From an uncultured Oscillospiraceae bacterium (lineage in GTDB: Bacteria; Bacillota; Clostridia; Oscillospirales; Ruminococcaceae), in NCBI GenBank assembly GCA_934466455.1, contig CAKSLF010000008.1, forward strand, positions 1-64,000: a stretch of 64,000 nt of DNA, read 5' to 3'. A program made the translations under genes and the position numbers. Below the pieces are notes generated by a model, which was given only the letters and a program-made list of their open reading frames with translations, was not told the origin of the DNA and did no database searches. This document shows, one piece after another, positions 1 to 7,369 of the stretch. Positions within the stretch are counted from its first letter, which is position 1, and every line of letters begins with the position of its first letter.

Positions 1-140
1 CAAAGCCGCTCTGCAAGGTAAGCGGTATATCACAACCCCCTCCGCCGCTGCGGCGGCACCTCCCCTAAAGGGGAGAAAGTCGCACGGCAAACCCTCGGCG
101 GGAACCCCGCACAAGGGAGCCGAGAAGCGCAGCGGCTTTG
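1..140. repeat. Intergenic repeat with 10-bp inverted ends
   Basis: Bases 1-75 match 32480-32554 with only three mismatches, so this is a dispersed repeat. The first ten bases (CAAAGCCGCT) recur inverted at 131-140. Internal GC-rich palindromes (CCGCCGCTGCGGCGG; CTCCCCTAAAGGGGAG) would fold into stable hairpins. No coding content was recognised. It may extend left of the window. It resembles the non-coding palindromic repeats common between genes in gut Oscillospiraceae; the family assignment is inference. Confidence 0.7.
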
Positions 141-284
141 CTGCCATCGACGAAGAGAAATTTTTTGCACCAGCACACTTGCCGGTAATTCAAAAATCCG
201 TGCAGAAAAGCGATTTTCGTAAAAAAACGCAGCAAATCCTGCAAAATTGCCGAAAAATGGGCAAAAAAAGTTTTGAAAAACCTA

Positions 285-313
285 TTGACTTTGGGGATTT
301 AAAGTGGTATATT
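285..313 (+). promoter_or_regulatory. Sigma-70-type promoter with extended -10
   Basis: TTGACT (285-290), a 17-bp spacer, then TATATT (308-313), preceded by TG at 305-306 (extended -10). It would start transcription near 320, upstream of the leader peptide at 355 and the attenuator at 518. Confidence 0.8.
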
Positions 314-354
314 CGTAACATCAAATCCGACCAAAATGAAAGGAAGCGCAAGCG

Positions 355-483
355 ATGAAAAACGCAGCAATGAACATGGCAAAATACTTTAGCTTTACCG
401 TTCGCTACTTTGCGGGCTATTTTTGCTATGCTTATTATTATTTTTATCGCAAAAACAAAAATGCGCTTCCGGCGGCAATTTGA
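355..483 (+). CDS. Aromatic-rich leader peptide (42 aa), predicted attenuation sensor
   Basis: A 42-codon ORF lies between a strong promoter and a terminator hairpin. An AGGAAG ribosome site is about 10 nt before the ATG. Residues 11-31 hold 8 Tyr and 5 Phe (13 of 21 residues), including runs such as CYAYYYFY; there is no Trp. This composition and position match a classical leader peptide whose translation senses charged tRNA-Tyr/tRNA-Phe. The end of the ORF (464-471, CGCTTCCG) is perfectly complementary to 528-535 in the terminator loop, so a ribosome stalled on Tyr/Phe codons could leave this segment free to disturb the terminator. The reading frame and composition are observed; the mechanism is inferred. 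I know of no named family for this peptide. Confidence 0.72.
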   Translation: MKNAAMNMAKYFSFTVRYFAGYFCYAYYYFYRKNKNALPAAI

Positions 484-517
484 TTTTTCTGTTTTGCAAA
501 ACACAGAAATATTGAAT

Positions 518-552
518 GCGGTTCCTGCGGAAGCGGGAACCGCTCTTTTTTT
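518..552 (+). terminator. Attenuator hairpin before aromatic amino-acid ABC operon
   Basis: GCGGTTCC (518-525) pairs with GGAACCGC (536-543) around a 10-nt loop, followed by a T-rich tract (546-552). It lies between the leader peptide stop (483) and the lipoprotein gene start (575), so it would abort transcription of the transporter unless relieved. Confidence 0.8.
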
Positions 553-574
553 GAAATTATAGGAGGAACGAAAA

Positions 575-1573
575 ATGAAACTTAAAAAAATTCTTGCGAC
601 AGTTCTTGCCGCAGCAATGATGCTTTCCATGGCTGCCTGTAACAAAAACGGCGGCGAACAGTCCCAAAGCAGCGGCGAAAGCCAAGGCTCCGGAGAGAAA
701 AAGCTTAAAGTCGGCGTAATCCAGCTTGTCCAGCACGACGCACTCGACGCCGCAACGGAGGGCTTTTGCGACGCACTTAAAGAAAAATTCGGCGATAATG
801 TGGAGGTCATTGTACAGAACGCCTCCGGCGATTCCCCAACCTGCGGCGTAATTGCAAACCAATTTGTTTCCGAGGGAGTTGACCTCATTATGGCAAACGC
901 TACGCCTGCACTCCAGGCGGCAGCCGCTGCCACCGGCAGCATTCCGATAGTAGGAACCTCCGTTACCGATTATGCAACCGCCCTTCAGATAGCCGAATGG
1001 AACGGCAAAACCGGCACAAACATTACCGGCACCGCCGACCTTGCGCCCCTTTCCGAACAGGCTGCTATGATAAAGGAGCTTTTCCCCGATGCAAAAAAAG
1101 TCGGTATTCTCTTCTGTTCCGCAGAGCCGAACTCCGCATACCAGGCAGGCGTTATTAAAGACGAGCTTTCCGCCCTTGGGCTTGAAAGCGAGGAATTTAC
1201 CTTTGCGGATACAAACGATGTTGCCGCAGTAACCGCAACCGCCTGCGCCGCCTGCGATGTTCTCTATATCCCCACCGATAACACCGCAGCCACCTGCACC
1301 GAAACCATCAACAATGTTGCCCAGCCCGCCGGTATTCCGATAGTTGCGGGCGAAGCGGGAATTTGTTCCGGCTGCGGCGTTGCAACCCTCTCTATCAGCT
1401 ACTATGACATCGGTCATATTGCCGGAGAAATGGCAATCGAAATCCTTTCCGAGGGCAAAAACCCCGGCGATATGGATATCCGCTTTGCACCCGATGTAAC
1501 AAAGATGTACAACGAGGACATCTGCTCCGCTCTTGGTATAACTCCTCCGGAGGGATATTCTCCTCTCGGCTGA
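575..1573 (+). CDS. ABC transporter substrate-binding lipoprotein (TrpX-like, ABC_sub_bind family)
   Basis: 332 aa. It has a lipoprotein signal peptide with lipobox LSMAAC (Cys22) and an AGGAGG ribosome site 8 nt before the ATG. The mature part begins KVGVIQLVQHDALDAA, as in the ABC_sub_bind (PF04392) family, whose characterised members (TrpX) bind aromatic amino acids. It is the first gene of an importer with the permease at 1662 and ATPase at 2590. The Tyr/Phe-rich attenuator upstream suggests a tyrosine/phenylalanine substrate (inference). The product would be anchored on the outer face of the membrane. Confidence 0.88.
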   Translation: MKLKKILATVLAAAMMLSMAACNKNGGEQSQSSGESQGSGEKKLKVGVIQLVQHDALDAATEGFCDALKEKFGDNVEVIVQNASGDSPTCGVIANQFVSEGVDLIMANATPALQAAAAATGSIPIVGTSVTDYATALQIAEWNGKTGTNITGTADLAPLSEQAAMIKELFPDAKKVGILFCSAEPNSAYQAGVIKDELSALGLESEEFTFADTNDVAAVTATACAACDVLYIPTDNTAATCTETINNVAQPAGIPIVAGEAGICSGCGVATLSISYYDIGHIAGEMAIEILSEGKNPGDMDIRFAPDVTKMYNEDICSALGITPPEGYSPLG

Positions 1574-1596
1574 TTTTTTTCCGAACAATATAAAAA

Positions 1597-1623
1597 AAGC
1601 CCCCTTTGAATAAAAGGGGGCTT
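1597..1623 (+). terminator. Intercistronic hairpin between binding protein and permease
   Basis: AGCCCCCTTT (1598-1607) pairs with AAAGGGGGCT (1613-1622). There is no good T-tract after it, so it may act as a partial terminator or 3'-end stabiliser that keeps binding-protein mRNA above permease mRNA. Confidence 0.6.
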
Positions 1624-1661
1624 GCACCCCGTAAAAAAAAGATTTTTCTGGAGGGAACACA

Positions 1662-2597
1662 ATGCCTGATATAAGCACATTCATAAACGGACTTCCCGGC
1701 TATGCCGCACAGGGCGTTATCTGGGGCATAATGGCTCTCGGTCTTTATATTTCGTACCGTCTGCTTGATTTTGCCGATCTTACCGTGGATGGCTCCTTTG
1801 CAACCGGGGCGGCGGTTACCGTAATGCTGATTTTGGCGGGCTGGCCCGCATGGGCAGCGATGCTTGCCGCACTTGTTGCGGGAATGGCGGCGGGATTTAT
1901 AACCGGCGTGCTCCATACCGCTTTGGGCATTGCGCCTATCCTTGCGGGAATACTTACTCAGATTGCGCTTTATTCAATAAATCTGCATATCCTCGGCAAC
2001 AAGCCGAACCAGGCGATAAGCGTTGATAAATACGACCTGCTTCTTTCTTTGCGCAATGTAAATACCGCAATTCTTGTTGCGCTTGCCTTCGCCGCCGCAC
2101 TTATACTGCTGTTTTATTGGTTTTTCGGAACGGAGCTTGGCTCAGCCGTTCGTGCAACGGGCTGTAACCAAAGCATGGCAAAGGCGCAGGGCATAAATAT
2201 AAGCGCAATGAAGGTTTTTGCCCTTGCGCTTTCAAACGGAATTGTTGCGCTTTCCGGCGGACTTCTTGCCCAGTATCAGGGCTTTGCCGATGCACAAATG
2301 GGAAGAGGCGCAATCGTAATCGGGCTTGCCTCCATAATTATCGGAGAGGTACTTGCGGAAGCAATCTTCAAAAAAGGCATGAATTTTTCAATATGCCTTG
2401 CCTCTGCGGTTTTCGGCGGAGTTATCTACTATGTGGTAATGGGAATCGTTCTTTGGCTAAAGCTTCCTACAAACGATATGAAGCTTTTTACCGCAATAAT
2501 CGTTGCGGCGTTTCTTGCCGTTCCGTATCTTAAAGGCAACGCAAAGCACTCCTTTGCGGCACTTAAACACAGAAAGGACGGCGAAAACAATGCTTGA
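1662..2597 (+). CDS. ABC transporter permease (TrpY-like)
   Basis: 311 aa, highly hydrophobic, with about eight to nine predicted membrane segments. It resembles the branched-chain-type permeases that accompany PF04392 binding proteins; the motif DLTVDGSFATGAA near residue 37 is typical. The start is supported by GGAGGG upstream. The 3' end overlaps the ATPase gene by 8 nt, implying translational coupling. It would form the membrane channel of the predicted aromatic amino-acid importer. Confidence 0.87.
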   Translation: MPDISTFINGLPGYAAQGVIWGIMALGLYISYRLLDFADLTVDGSFATGAAVTVMLILAGWPAWAAMLAALVAGMAAGFITGVLHTALGIAPILAGILTQIALYSINLHILGNKPNQAISVDKYDLLLSLRNVNTAILVALAFAAALILLFYWFFGTELGSAVRATGCNQSMAKAQGINISAMKVFALALSNGIVALSGGLLAQYQGFADAQMGRGAIVIGLASIIIGEVLAEAIFKKGMNFSICLASAVFGGVIYYVVMGIVLWLKLPTNDMKLFTAIIVAAFLAVPYLKGNAKHSFAALKHRKDGENNA

Positions 2598-3384
2598 CAT
2601 AAAAGGAGTTTATAAAACCTTTAACCCCGGCTCCGTAAACGAAAAGCACGCCCTTAACGGAATCGACCTTCACCTTAACGAGGGTGACTTCGTCACGGTA
2701 ATCGGCGGCAACGGAGCGGGAAAATCCACCTTTCTCAATGCCGTTGCGGGAGTTTGGCCCGTGGATTCCGGGCGTATATGCATCGACGGAAAGGATGTAA
2801 CCGCTCTTCCGGAATACAAGCGTGCCGCATATCTTGGGCGGGTGTTCCAAGACCCCATGACCGGCACCGCAGCAAATATGCAGATTGAGGAAAACCTTGC
2901 TCTTGCGGCACGCCGCAGCGGAAAAAGAGGTCTGCGCTGGGAGGTTACAAAGGAGGAGCGGGAAAAATACAAAAAGCTCCTTACCTCGCTTAATCTCGGC
3001 TTGGAGGACAGGCTTACCGCAAAGGTCGGGCTTCTTTCCGGCGGTCAGCGGCAGGCTCTTACCCTTGTTATGGCAACCCTTGTTAAGCCAAAGCTCTTGC
3101 TCCTTGATGAGCATACAGCAGCCCTTGACCCAAAAACCGCCGCAAAGGTTCTTGAAATAACCGATAAGGTGATTGCCGAAAACCGCCTTACCGCAATAAT
3201 GGTGACCCACAATATGACCGACGCCATAAAGCACGGAAACCGCCTTATTATGATGAACAACGGAAAAATAATTTTTGATGTTTCCGGCGAGGAAAAGAAA
3301 AACCTTACCGTGGACGATTTGCTCCGAAAATTCAGCGAAAATGCCGGAGAAAGCTTTTCCGATGACCGTGCAATGCTCGGCTGA
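2590..3384 (+). CDS. ABC transporter ATP-binding protein (TrpZ-like)
   Basis: 264 aa from the ATG at 2590. An in-frame extension further upstream would run far into the permease gene. Walker A is GGNGAGKS (residues 39-46), the signature LSGGQRQ, Walker B LLLLDEHTAALD and the H-loop VTHN. It energises uptake by the preceding permease and binding protein. The gene is followed by an intrinsic terminator at 3444, closing the operon. Confidence 0.9.
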   Translation: MLDIKGVYKTFNPGSVNEKHALNGIDLHLNEGDFVTVIGGNGAGKSTFLNAVAGVWPVDSGRICIDGKDVTALPEYKRAAYLGRVFQDPMTGTAANMQIEENLALAARRSGKRGLRWEVTKEEREKYKKLLTSLNLGLEDRLTAKVGLLSGGQRQALTLVMATLVKPKLLLLDEHTAALDPKTAAKVLEITDKVIAENRLTAIMVTHNMTDAIKHGNRLIMMNNGKIIFDVSGEEKKNLTVDDLLRKFSENAGESFSDDRAMLG

Positions 3385-3443
3385 TTCGGATAAAGCACAG
3401 AAAAAATTGTTTCCTTCCTTACATTTTTATATAAATAAAGCAC

Positions 3444-3477
3444 AAAAGGCGCAGAGAAGCATCACTCTGCGCCTTTT
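3444..3477 (+). terminator. Intrinsic terminator of the ABC importer operon
   Basis: AAAAGGCGCAGAG (3444-3456) pairs perfectly with CTCTGCGCCTTTT (3465-3477). The stem sequence GGCGCAGAG is reused in the terminator at 4006. Confidence 0.85.
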
Positions 3478-3513
3478 GGCGTGCATAAAAATGCGTACCA
3501 AAAGCTTTATGGA

Positions 3514-3542
3514 TTGACAAAAGCTTTTTTTGTATGTAATAA
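3514..3542 (+). promoter_or_regulatory. Promoter of small acidic protein gene
   Basis: TTGACA (3514-3519), 17-bp spacer, TAATAA (3537-3542), 37 bp before the start codon at 3579. Confidence 0.6.
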
Positions 3543-3578
3543 TTTAGTTGTACTAAGATAAAAAGGGAGGTCTTCGCC

Positions 3579-3947
3579 GTGAAGTACATTTATGACGATT
3601 TGGAGTTTGATACAATCGAGGAAGCAAAAGAATATATAGAAGCCCTGACTTTTGATGACGATGTTGTGGAATATATGCTGGAAAATTACAGCGAAGACGA
3701 AATTTTTGATATGCTTAAAATATATGAAAGAGAGCGGATAAAAGAAGAGCTTATCGAGGAGCTTGCGGAGGAAATCGAAGAAGTGGAAGAGGAAGGCGAA
3801 CCAGATTTTGACGCCGACTTTGCGGATGATCTCTATGATGACGACAATGACGATGACGATGACGATGACGATGAGGACGGCGGCGGATATGGCTCAAACG
3901 ACGAATCCGAATACCATAGATTATGCTACCGAGGACGCTTATTTTGA
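3579..3947 (+). CDS. Small acidic hypothetical protein with Asp repeat; probable frameshift near the 3' end
   Basis: 122 aa as read, starting MKYIYDDLEF behind AGGGAGG. It is extremely acidic (many Glu/Asp), mostly helical in character, with an Asp run encoded by tandem GATGAC hexamers (about 3838-3876). After the Asp run this frame gives EYHRLCYRGRLF and stops, whereas the +1 frame continues with an acidic, protein-like tail to 3996 and the terminator follows right after that tail. This suggests a one-base frameshift between about 3880 and 3915 (sequence error, mutation or programmed). It has its own promoter and terminator. No family was recognised. Confidence 0.65.
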   Translation: MKYIYDDLEFDTIEEAKEYIEALTFDDDVVEYMLENYSEDEIFDMLKIYERERIKEELIEELAEEIEEVEEEGEPDFDADFADDLYDDDNDDDDDDDDEDGGGYGSNDESEYHRLCYRGRLF

Positions 3948-3996
3948 CGGCTTTGAAAGCGGCATAGACGCAGAGCTTTTCGGACCGTTCCATTAA
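3910..3996 (+). other. Likely true C-terminal tail of the acidic protein in the +1 frame
   Basis: The +1 frame reads NTIDYATEDAYFDGFESGID and ends AELFGPFH before TAA at 3994-3996, nine bases from the terminator. Its acidic, aromatic composition fits the upstream protein much better than the in-frame ending does. Confidence 0.5.
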
Positions 3997-4005
3997 AAGA
4001 TAACA

Positions 4006-4041
4006 AAAAGGCGCAGAGCGGTAAGCCGCTCTGCGCCTTTT
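4006..4041. terminator. Bidirectional intrinsic terminator
   Basis: Perfect 16-bp stem: AAAAGGCGCAGAGCGG (4006-4021) with CCGCTCTGCGCCTTTT (4026-4041), loop TAAG. Same core as the terminator at 3444. Confidence 0.85.
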
Positions 4042-4047
4042 CCTCTT

Positions 4048-4094
4048 AAAAAAGCCCCTGTGCGGCTTTATTTTTTTGCCGAAAGGGGGCTTTT
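4048..4094. terminator. Second hairpin, possible back-up terminator
   Basis: AAAAGCCCC (4050-4058) pairs with GGGGCTTTT (4086-4094), and an inner CGGC/GCCG stem encloses a T-run. It insulates the following operon from upstream transcription. Confidence 0.5.
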
Positions 4095-4109
4095 GCAGCC
4101 ACCAAATTC

Positions 4110-4138
4110 TTGAAAATAAATTCGCATTATGATATAGT
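4110..4138 (+). promoter_or_regulatory. Promoter of the cpsB / BY-kinase operon
   Basis: TTGAAA (4110-4115), 17-bp spacer, TATAGT (4133-4138); 74 bp upstream of the cpsB-like start. Confidence 0.6.
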
Positions 4139-4211
4139 ATATAATGTATGATTATATTCTGCCGCTTTGCGCCTTCCTGCCGGCGGCAGGAAGAAAGGGG
4201 CTTTTCCGGCA

Positions 4212-4958
4212 ATGGAGCTTTGTGATTTGCACTGCCATATTCTCTTTGGAATGGACGACGGTTCGCCGGACATAAAAACCTCTGTGGAAATGGCAAAAAT
4301 GGCGTATGCCTCCGGCGTAAGGACCCTTGCCGCAACGCCCCATTCCAATGTGGAGGAGGACGATATGCCCCTGCGCTGCAAGAGGATTGAGCACCGTGCC
4401 GCCCTGCTGAGGGAGGCTCTTGCGGAGGAGGGCGTTCCCCTTCGGCTGATTACCGGAATGGAGCTTTTTATCCGGGATAATCTTCGGGAAATTATGGAGA
4501 GCGGCGGTTTTCTTCCCCTCGGGGAAAGCCGGTGCCTTCTCGGAGAATTCGATTTTGGCGAGAACGCAGGGTTTATGGAGGACGCTTTGCAATATATTTT
4601 GGATTGCGGCTTTGTTCCGGTGCTTGCGCACCCGGAACGGTACGCCGCCGTTCAGCATAGACCGGAGCGTGCCGCCCGCTGGTTTGAAAGCGGGGTTATA
4701 ATCCAGGTGAATAAGGGCAGCGTGCTCGGGAGATTCGGCGAGGGGCCCCGGGCGGCTGCGGATTGGATTTTGGAGCATGGCTTTGCCCATATTGTGGCAA
4801 GCGACGCCCACGGAACACAGCGCAGAACTCCGGATATGACGGAGGTTTTTGAATACATTTCTGATAATTATTCCAAAAGGTATGCCGAAATTTTGCTTTC
4901 CGCAAATCCAAACCGCATTGCGGAGGGAAAGCCGGTGCTTTCCCCGGAGGATTTTTGA
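4212..4958 (+). CDS. CpsB/CapC-type PHP-domain protein-tyrosine phosphatase
   Basis: 248 aa from the ATG at 4212; a longer in-frame reading from 4167 adds a basic stretch not typical of the family and was not used. PHP metal-binding motifs are visible: DLHCHILFGMDDG at residues 5-17, ATPHSN, LAHPERY and the C-terminal SDAHG. In the CpsB/Wzb-PHP family these bind Mn ions and dephosphorylate tyrosine clusters of BY-kinases. The two BY-kinases at 5823 and 7370 are therefore the obvious substrates. It is the first gene of a five-gene operon with short spacing. Confidence 0.88.
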   Translation: MELCDLHCHILFGMDDGSPDIKTSVEMAKMAYASGVRTLAATPHSNVEEDDMPLRCKRIEHRAALLREALAEEGVPLRLITGMELFIRDNLREIMESGGFLPLGESRCLLGEFDFGENAGFMEDALQYILDCGFVPVLAHPERYAAVQHRPERAARWFESGVIIQVNKGSVLGRFGEGPRAAADWILEHGFAHIVASDAHGTQRRTPDMTEVFEYISDNYSKRYAEILLSANPNRIAEGKPVLSPEDF

Positions 4959-4976
4959 AAAAAACGAGGTGGGTCA

Positions 4977-5807
4977 ATGTTAAAAATAACAAAAATCGTG
5001 CTTTTGGCACTAACGGTGGTGCTGACGGTGCTTTTTGCGGCAAGGTTTGTGCAAAAGCACTTTTTTACGGACAGCACGCCGCCGGTAATCTCCTTTGATT
5101 CCGATGTTTTGGAGATAAGCGTTAAAGGCGGAGAGGGAGAACTGCTTTCCGGGGTAACTGCGGCGGATAATAAGGACGGCGATATTACCGGGGAGGTTGC
5201 GGTAAAGAGCATTTCAAAACTTATAGGAAAGGATACCGCAAAAATAACCTATATCGTCTTCGATAAATCCGACAATATGGCGGTTCGCTCAAGAACCCTG
5301 CGGTATACGGATTATAAAAAGCCGGAATTTGCCCTATCAAAGGCTCTTGTTTTTGAACCGGGAGAAACCGTTCGCCTAAAGGACAGGCTTTCCGCATCGG
5401 ATTCCGTTGACGGAGATATTACCGACGCAATAAAGGTTACGGCAACCTCTCTTAATAATGCGGCGGAGGGAATTTATCCCGTTACGGTGCAGGTTACAAA
5501 CAGCCTTGGAGATACCTCCTCGGTAAAGCTTTATGTAACAATAGCAAGATACGGGCTTTATGACCCATACATCGAGCTTACGGATTACCTTGTCTATATA
5601 GAGGAGGGGTCGGAATTCGACCCCTATTTGTACATAAAATCCCTTTGGGATAAAAAGTACGGCGGAAACGAGATTTTTTCCCGGAGTGATATAAAGGTGG
5701 AAACCGAGCTTGATACCGCCGTCCCCGGAGATTACAGCGTGCGGTATACCTATACAAACGAGCAGGGCTATGAATATTGCGCCGTGCTTGCCGCAGTTGT
5801 GGAATAA
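4977..5807 (+). CDS. Membrane-anchored protein with Ig-like (DUF5011-type) domains
   Basis: 276 aa. One N-terminal membrane segment (about residues 5-24) is followed by an extracellular part with at least two repeats of the type TPPVISF...DNKDGDITGEV and SDSVDGDITDAI, typical of bacterial Ig-like DUF5011 domains. It lies 18 bp after the phosphatase gene and 15 bp before the first BY-kinase gene, so it is co-expressed. It could be a surface partner or receptor for the kinase module, but no function is known from sequence. Confidence 0.72.
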   Translation: MLKITKIVLLALTVVLTVLFAARFVQKHFFTDSTPPVISFDSDVLEISVKGGEGELLSGVTAADNKDGDITGEVAVKSISKLIGKDTAKITYIVFDKSDNMAVRSRTLRYTDYKKPEFALSKALVFEPGETVRLKDRLSASDSVDGDITDAIKVTATSLNNAAEGIYPVTVQVTNSLGDTSSVKLYVTIARYGLYDPYIELTDYLVYIEEGSEFDPYLYIKSLWDKKYGGNEIFSRSDIKVETELDTAVPGDYSVRYTYTNEQGYEYCAVLAAVVE

Positions 5808-5822
5808 AGGGGGGCGGCTTTG

Positions 5823-7367
5823 ATGAATGAAGAGATAAAATACAGCGATATAGAGCCTCTTTGCCTTTTGCGGGCGGTGCTTAAAAATTTTTGGATGGTA
5901 ATAGCCGCCGGGCTTTGCGGAATTTTCGGCGCATATCTTGCGCTTGATTTATTCTTTGCGCCACAATATTGCGGAAGCGCAACCTTTGTTGTAACCGCAA
6001 AGTCCTCGCAATATTCCGCCGTTGTTGATGTTTCTGCGGCAAACGGAGTTGCCTCAACCTTTTCGGAGCTTCTTTCCGGAAGCCTTATGCAGCAAAAGGT
6101 TGCCCGCCTTGCGGGGATAGAGGATTTTTCCGGAAGCATAACGGCAGAAAATAAGCCGGATACAAACCTTGTTACGCTAAAGGTAACTGCGCCGACGGCA
6201 AAGCAGGCTTTTTTAATGATAAACGCCCTTGCGGAAAACCACAGCGTGCTTACCGGAAAAATATTCAACAATGCGGTTATTCAAACCCTAAGCTCGCCCT
6301 CCGTAACGGCGGTTCCCTCCTTTGGCGGAAGCCGCATAAAGGCGGAAGTAATCTCCGCTGCGGTTTGTGCGCTTATTATGGCGGCGGGGCTTTGCGCCTT
6401 TTCGGTTTATGCGGATACCGTCCAAACGGAAAGCGCAGCCCGCAGCAAGATTGACGGAAAGCTTATAAGAACCGTTCCCCACGGAAGAGCGTGGCATACC
6501 GCAAAGGGCGCAGTAAAAAACCTTGTTCGCAGGGCGAATAAGGGGCGGGCTTTGCCGCCCCTTGTTACGGACCCGATGGCAGGCTTTGTATTTACGGAAT
6601 CAATTCACTATATCCGCTCAAAAATCGAGCAGAAAAAAGCGGAAAGCGGAAAAAATGTTTTTCTTATCGGCAGCGTTTGCCAAAACGAGGGCAAATCCAT
6701 GCTTATCGAAAATATCGGGCTTTCCCTTGGGATGAAGCATGATAAAATCGTAATTGCGGATTGCGATTTGCGAAAACCCTCTCGCTATTGCGCCGTAAAA
6801 AAGGAGGACGGTTGGGAAACCGTCCAAAATTTCAGCATAAACGGAATTGCTCTTAATATGGTATATAACCAAAAAAAGAACCTCCATGTAATCTTCGGTC
6901 CGGAGCAGCCTGCCTCTCCCGCCGACCTTTTTGAAACGGAGGCTTTTATCGCCGTGCTGAAAAGCATGAAGAAAAGCGCAAACTATCTGCTTATAGATTC
7001 CCCGCCGCTGGAGATTTTCTCCGATGGGGAGGTTCTTGCGGACTTTGCCGATTATTCAATACTCGTAGTCCGTCAGGATTGCGTTCCCGCCCCGGTAATT
7101 AACGACGCCATTGATGTTCTTCGTACAAAGAACGCCGAATTTATGGGCTTTATATTTAACGATGTAAATACCCTTGCGGAAAAAAACTTCGGCGGTTACG
7201 GCTATGGCTACGGCTACGGCGGAAAATACGGCTACGGCGGAAAATACGGTTACGGCGGAAAGTACGGCTATGGCTACGGTAACTACGGCAAATACGGAAA
7301 ATACGGCGGCTACGGATATGAAAAATATGCCGGCGCAGCCGCCGGGGAAAAGGAAAAGGAGGTTTGA
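5823..7367 (+). CDS. BY-kinase (Wzz/CpsC-CpsD fusion) with long Gly-Tyr tail
   Basis: 514 aa from the ATG at 5823 (a TTG lies just before). It has two membrane segments (near residues 24-45 and 175-197) flanking a Wzz-type extracellular region, then a cytoplasmic P-loop kinase: Walker A GSVCQNEGKSM, Walker A' IADCDLRKP, Walker B LLIDSPPL. Walker A lacks the usual PGEGK proline. The last 60 residues are almost pure Gly/Tyr/Lys with about 17 tyrosines in GYGYGGKYG repeats, an exaggerated version of the autophosphorylated tyrosine cluster of BY-kinases. It overlaps the ribosome-site region of the next kinase gene. Confidence 0.86.
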   Translation: MNEEIKYSDIEPLCLLRAVLKNFWMVIAAGLCGIFGAYLALDLFFAPQYCGSATFVVTAKSSQYSAVVDVSAANGVASTFSELLSGSLMQQKVARLAGIEDFSGSITAENKPDTNLVTLKVTAPTAKQAFLMINALAENHSVLTGKIFNNAVIQTLSSPSVTAVPSFGGSRIKAEVISAAVCALIMAAGLCAFSVYADTVQTESAARSKIDGKLIRTVPHGRAWHTAKGAVKNLVRRANKGRALPPLVTDPMAGFVFTESIHYIRSKIEQKKAESGKNVFLIGSVCQNEGKSMLIENIGLSLGMKHDKIVIADCDLRKPSRYCAVKKEDGWETVQNFSINGIALNMVYNQKKNLHVIFGPEQPASPADLFETEAFIAVLKSMKKSANYLLIDSPPLEIFSDGEVLADFADYSILVVRQDCVPAPVINDAIDVLRTKNAEFMGFIFNDVNTLAEKNFGGYGYGYGYGGKYGYGGKYGYGGKYGYGYGNYGKYGKYGGYGYEKYAGAAAGEKEKEV

Positions 7368-7369
7368 GC

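Noticed and set aside
3838..3876. Tandem GATGAC units as a CRISPR-like array
   Set aside because: The 6-bp units have no spacers and encode an Asp run in frame.
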